Shown here: positions 60,481 to 64,000 of the stretch, piece after piece
How positions within the stretch are numbered: the first letter of the stretch is position 1
How the letters are laid out: each line of letters begins with the position of its first letter
Origin: Pyropia yezoensis
Taxonomy: Eukaryota; Rhodophyta; Bangiophyceae; Bangiales; Bangiaceae
Assembly (NCBI GenBank): GCA_009829735.1
Contig: CM020618.1
Coordinates: forward strand, 8,647,119-8,711,118
Length of the DNA stretch: 64,000 bases
Direction of reading: 5' to 3'
Made by a program: the position numbers and the translations under genes
Notes under the pieces: generated by a model
Told to the model about the DNA's origin: nothing
Database searches by the model: none
The model's input: the letters and a program-made list of their open reading frames with translations, nothing else

Positions 60481-63400
60481 AACGTTGTAAGAACGCTCGC
60501 TAGCTTGACATACCTATCTATCTACGCAAGGTCTCCCGGTCGAATTGAATTCTATCCTACGTTTTGTACACCAAATCCCCTGATTTACAACATCCTGAAT
60601 CGTTTCGTTTCAGTTGTACTTCTGTGCTCCGAATTTTGGTCGATCCGGACAAGAACAACACCACAAGAACCACTGTGTAAGCCAACTGCGTGCTGGCATA
60701 CAGTGCGACCCCTCACTTGCCCTGGGGTAGATCAAGGAGGTGGCCCCCCAGCCAGTGTCCGACAGTTGTCCCGGATTGTTCGAAGTTCGGCCATCTGGAC
60801 GGTATGAGCCAATCAGCGCCCGTCAATCGCTCGAATATGAGACCCCCGGCCAGTAGGGTGCTGTTGGGGCCTGATCGCGACAAACAGATCATTGTCTGCA
60901 GGAGCACTGGGTGTCGCCCTGAGCGCGGACCGGTCAGAACGACGCTCTTCTATCGTACAATCTCGCCCGGTCTTCTCTCAATCTCAAATTTCTCTTCAGG
61001 ACAACTTGTGCAGTTCGCCGCATATCTAGGGCTACGAAAAGTGCCAAAAAGCGCTTTTGGAGACTACTGATTGGGCAATGCACAGGCGCGAACCTGTCGC
61101 GATGCGCCCCGACTCGCCAGAGCTCTCAAAGCGCGATTTGTGCTCGATCATAAATGATCAATATGAAATGAACAATCTGGATTTTTTCATGTCAACAGGG
61201 TCCATGGGGGCAATAGAACGCAATCAGCAGCCGCAAACGAGTGAAAGCAAGTACGTGTTGAACTAATCATTGCAGTCGTCACAATTTTGGCAGTCTGTTC
61301 AAAGACAAGAGTATGACAGTGGTTGACCAATGGCGTGCATTAGATCTTGCTGTCGCGACCAATGGCAGCCTTGAAGTGGGGTCCGTTGTTGTGTAAACAA
61401 AACGGTCGGAGATTTTCGACCGATATCTGAGCCGATCCACCGGGGAATGAAGTACGGCTGAGGCTTCCCAACTGTTCCTGCCCAGAAATCCTTTGAGATG
61501 GAGGAAAATGAGGGGAAATCGTTGGATTGAACAACAGTATTATGACCATTGATCTCTTTGATTGAGAAGCCTCAGGACCTGGGGCCAATCGCGTACTTCC
61601 GGGATGCGAGAGCTTCGGCATTACTACGCCGCTCTCATGCCCTTCTAGAACTTCATTGGCTGACTTGCTGTCAGCCAACTGTTGTTGTGCAGTTGTACAC
61701 ATGTACAACCGCCAAAATAGGGACTACTGCAATAGGGGACTGCCGTTCCAAATAATGTTCCGAACAACAGTTGTAGTGGGCAAGCAGGGCGATCTCAGGG
61801 CGCGATGACGGGTTTTAGGGGCACTAACAAGGCGCGCTTTAGCAGCCCCACCCCTTGCGCGCGCGTGCAAAAAAGAGGAGCGATGCACTGTCCTAACTTC
61901 TGTAGACGCCTGTTCCACTCTATATGTTTTGGATTTGCCCGGAAGGTCTACTAAATATACTATGGTAACGGTTCGGGAGGTCTAAGAAGTCTACTATCGT
62001 AAGGGTTTACACATCATCGGAGGCACTGTTAGAGCTTAGATTGGTCAGATGAGCAAGCTGTGCGACATTTGGTTAAGTTGGTCAATCGGCCTCTTGTTCT
62101 TTATCTTGTCCGAATCGGCCGACATGGGCAGATTTGCAATATTCTATACATGTAAGTATCTAGAGACGAATCATTCGCTTGATCCGTAGGCCTGTGTCGG
62201 GCGTTAAATATAATTGTATAGTTCTTCGCAGTCTTCCAGAAAGTAATTTTCTGCGAATCATTTCAAAGCGCCGTAGCCGTCGTGGACTACCGTCACTGCC
62301 AACAAGGACGACGAAGCAAGATCGTATGACTTCCGTGTGTGAGTTGCTGAGCGCCCCGCTCATTCCTTTTACACGACTCTCCCTCACATGTAAGAACACT
62401 AAAGGCCGCAAAACCAAATTGGTTGTTGTGGCCATCTATTTGTACTGTTTGCTGGTGCTTCCGGCAACGTCATCAAACCCTCTGAGAGAGTCGGTCTCGG
62501 TCCCTGAGACAGAATTCATTCTTCATCAGTACTGCCTGAGAAACTGCTTCGCCGCGCTGTTGATATAGCGCATCAGTTAGACTTTAGAAGGTAGCAAGAT
62601 GATTGAAGATTGAATCACGAGGCTGGCCGTGTGCTTCATTGCATGCGTGGGCTGGTGGTTCGTCCGAAGGGCTCTACAAAGCACCCGAGGGGCGTTAGAC
62701 ATCTATGCAGGCATTGCTGTTTGCTGAGTTCTGTCCTGTCGGCCCGAGATAAAAACATAGAACTAATGTATGATATTTACGAGCACTGCATTGGCTGGAC
62801 AGCGCTAGATATCTGCTGCTTGACAACCCAATCATGTAGTCGTATGCCGGGCCTGAAACTGCCGCAACTGTTTATTCCTGTTTCTAATCAGAAGCTTGAC
62901 GTTTCCTACTGTGAGGAGCATTTTGCCGGGAGATCCTGACAGAACCACTTGTTTCTCCGGAGATGCGAAAAAAAATTAGAGGCGATTCGAGCCTGTGGGG
63001 GCACATCGGCCTTGCAGTCGGTCCCAGCGGCGTATCTGATTGGCTGAGAGCCCGTCTGAGAGAGTCAGTCTCGGTCCACCAGGACAGACTCCAGAAATCA
63101 GCAATAGACGGAAGACATTCAGAAGTTGCTGTCTTCGTGATTGTTCTTGTATGTGTTGGATCGTGTTCTTGATCAATCATTTCTGTACTGAGAACGATTC
63201 AAGGACATATGTGGCGGCTTTCTATCGGAATTTCATTCTTCTTGAGGACGGTCGAACGGAGATAGAGTCGTCTGAGAATTGCGAGGAGGTCTCCTAAAGT
63301 ACATGACGCACAAACTAGCCGGCCACAGCAGTTGTCCGCGCGCGGTCATTGGACTACTTGCCTTCTGAAACGCCTCTCCATTAGTTTTGAGGTGTCAAAC

Positions 63401-64000
63401 AGATGCAAATCGAGCGAGTTCCCAGATGGTAGCCCGCCTAGTTCCCAAAGTACTTGATATTTTCGTACCGCACGTTGGATGATACGTGATATTCTCAGAA
63501 AGAGAAAGAGGTGCACAACACAAGGTCAAGCTGAGAAGGGAGAAAACGAACAACACGAGAAGAGAGAGCATCACGAGCTGCATCGAGTACTGCCCTCAAA
63601 GGATAAAACTTAAGAGCCTCAAATGATGAGAAGTCTAAAAAAGTCACCACATATATACATAGATACAGCGCTCTCCATCACTGCCGGCACCTCATTTAAT
63701 GTTAACGGCGATCAACTTTTGGGAAACAATTTATGCACTCGTTTAAACGGCCAAAGAGCGCTTTCACAGTTTCTTCTGAAAAACTGATTGGTCACTTCAC
63801 AGTCAGCAGCCAAGGAGATCTTGGCCAGACCACTGTGCCAAATAGATTTGGGAACGAGTAAGCATGGTTTCAGTCTACGGCAGCGAATCGGTTGATCCCT
63901 GGGGCGCTTCTGAACGGCTGATGAATTGGTGACATATCTAGGCTCAGCCTACCACTACAGCACGGCTGTGCATCGCGCTTCTTTTTTTGCTATGACTCGG
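60481..64000. other. AT-richer end region, no gene recognised
   Basis: About 47-50% GC. Only short frames, none with motifs. CTGAGAGAGTC followed by TCTCGGTCC recurs at about 62,481 and 63,055 (the translated match is LRESVSV), so two fragments of one repeat are probably present. No tRNA or rRNA seen. It is compositionally unlike the left part of the window. Confidence 0.5.

Noticed and set aside
62160-63300. Short ORFs containing LRESVSV as a gene family
   Set aside because: The shared peptide comes from a short repeated DNA word. The surrounding sequence does not align and no domain is visible.

Overview
The window is nuclear DNA from a eukaryote with a very GC-rich genome. It has spliced genes, a Ty3/Gypsy chromovirus, Tc1/mariner-like and hAT-like DNA elements, an Hsp70, a tyrosinase, a kinase-like protein and a SET-domain protein. 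There are no operons or bacterial features. Extreme GC, homopolymer G/C tracts of 20-29 bp, long Ala/Gly/Pro-rich coding stretches and few short introns would fit a red alga such as a bangiophyte. That assignment is inference only. Many apparent frameshifts fall in G or C runs, so some broken genes may be sequencing errors.

Layout. 1-12,481 is retrotransposon sequence. 1-4,124 nearly repeats 7,551-11,675 and runs into a 500-base N gap. From 4,625 a second copy reads gag end, pol, an antisense ORF, a polypurine tract and a 572-bp 3' LTR. Pol lies in the -1 frame relative to gag, and a canonical slippery heptamer sits directly before the gag stop. The LTR abuts the 3' end of a divergent Hsp70-like gene, whose reading frame now ends in LTR sequence. 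A 572-bp solo LTR of the same family, with a perfect 5-bp target duplication, lies at 58,324-58,895.

14-32 kb is the gene-bearing host region: a split SET-domain gene, a 92-bp minisatellite, a tyrosinase with a repeat-built Ser/Thr/Pro stalk, a probable pseudokinase, a HAD-family hydrolase with one clear intron, and an unidentified membrane-anchored Ala-rich coiled-coil protein. 32-35 kb holds transposon remnants and a nearly intact Tc1/mariner/IS630-type transposase.

35-49.8 kb is an extremely GC-rich, low-complexity block. It contains an LRR-like gene and a probable tail-to-tail gene pair, and the pair is duplicated across a 384-base N gap. Strand and frame are hard to fix there.

At about 49.8 kb the composition drops to near 50-55% GC. 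This right part holds a spliced gene for a Cys-rich protein of unknown function, a small acidic protein, an 816-bp hAT-like element with target duplication and a BED finger, several perfect hairpins, the solo LTR, and 3.5 kb at the end with no recognisable gene. The genes do not form a pathway. The window is best read as scattered host genes separated and reshaped by transposons and simple-sequence expansion.
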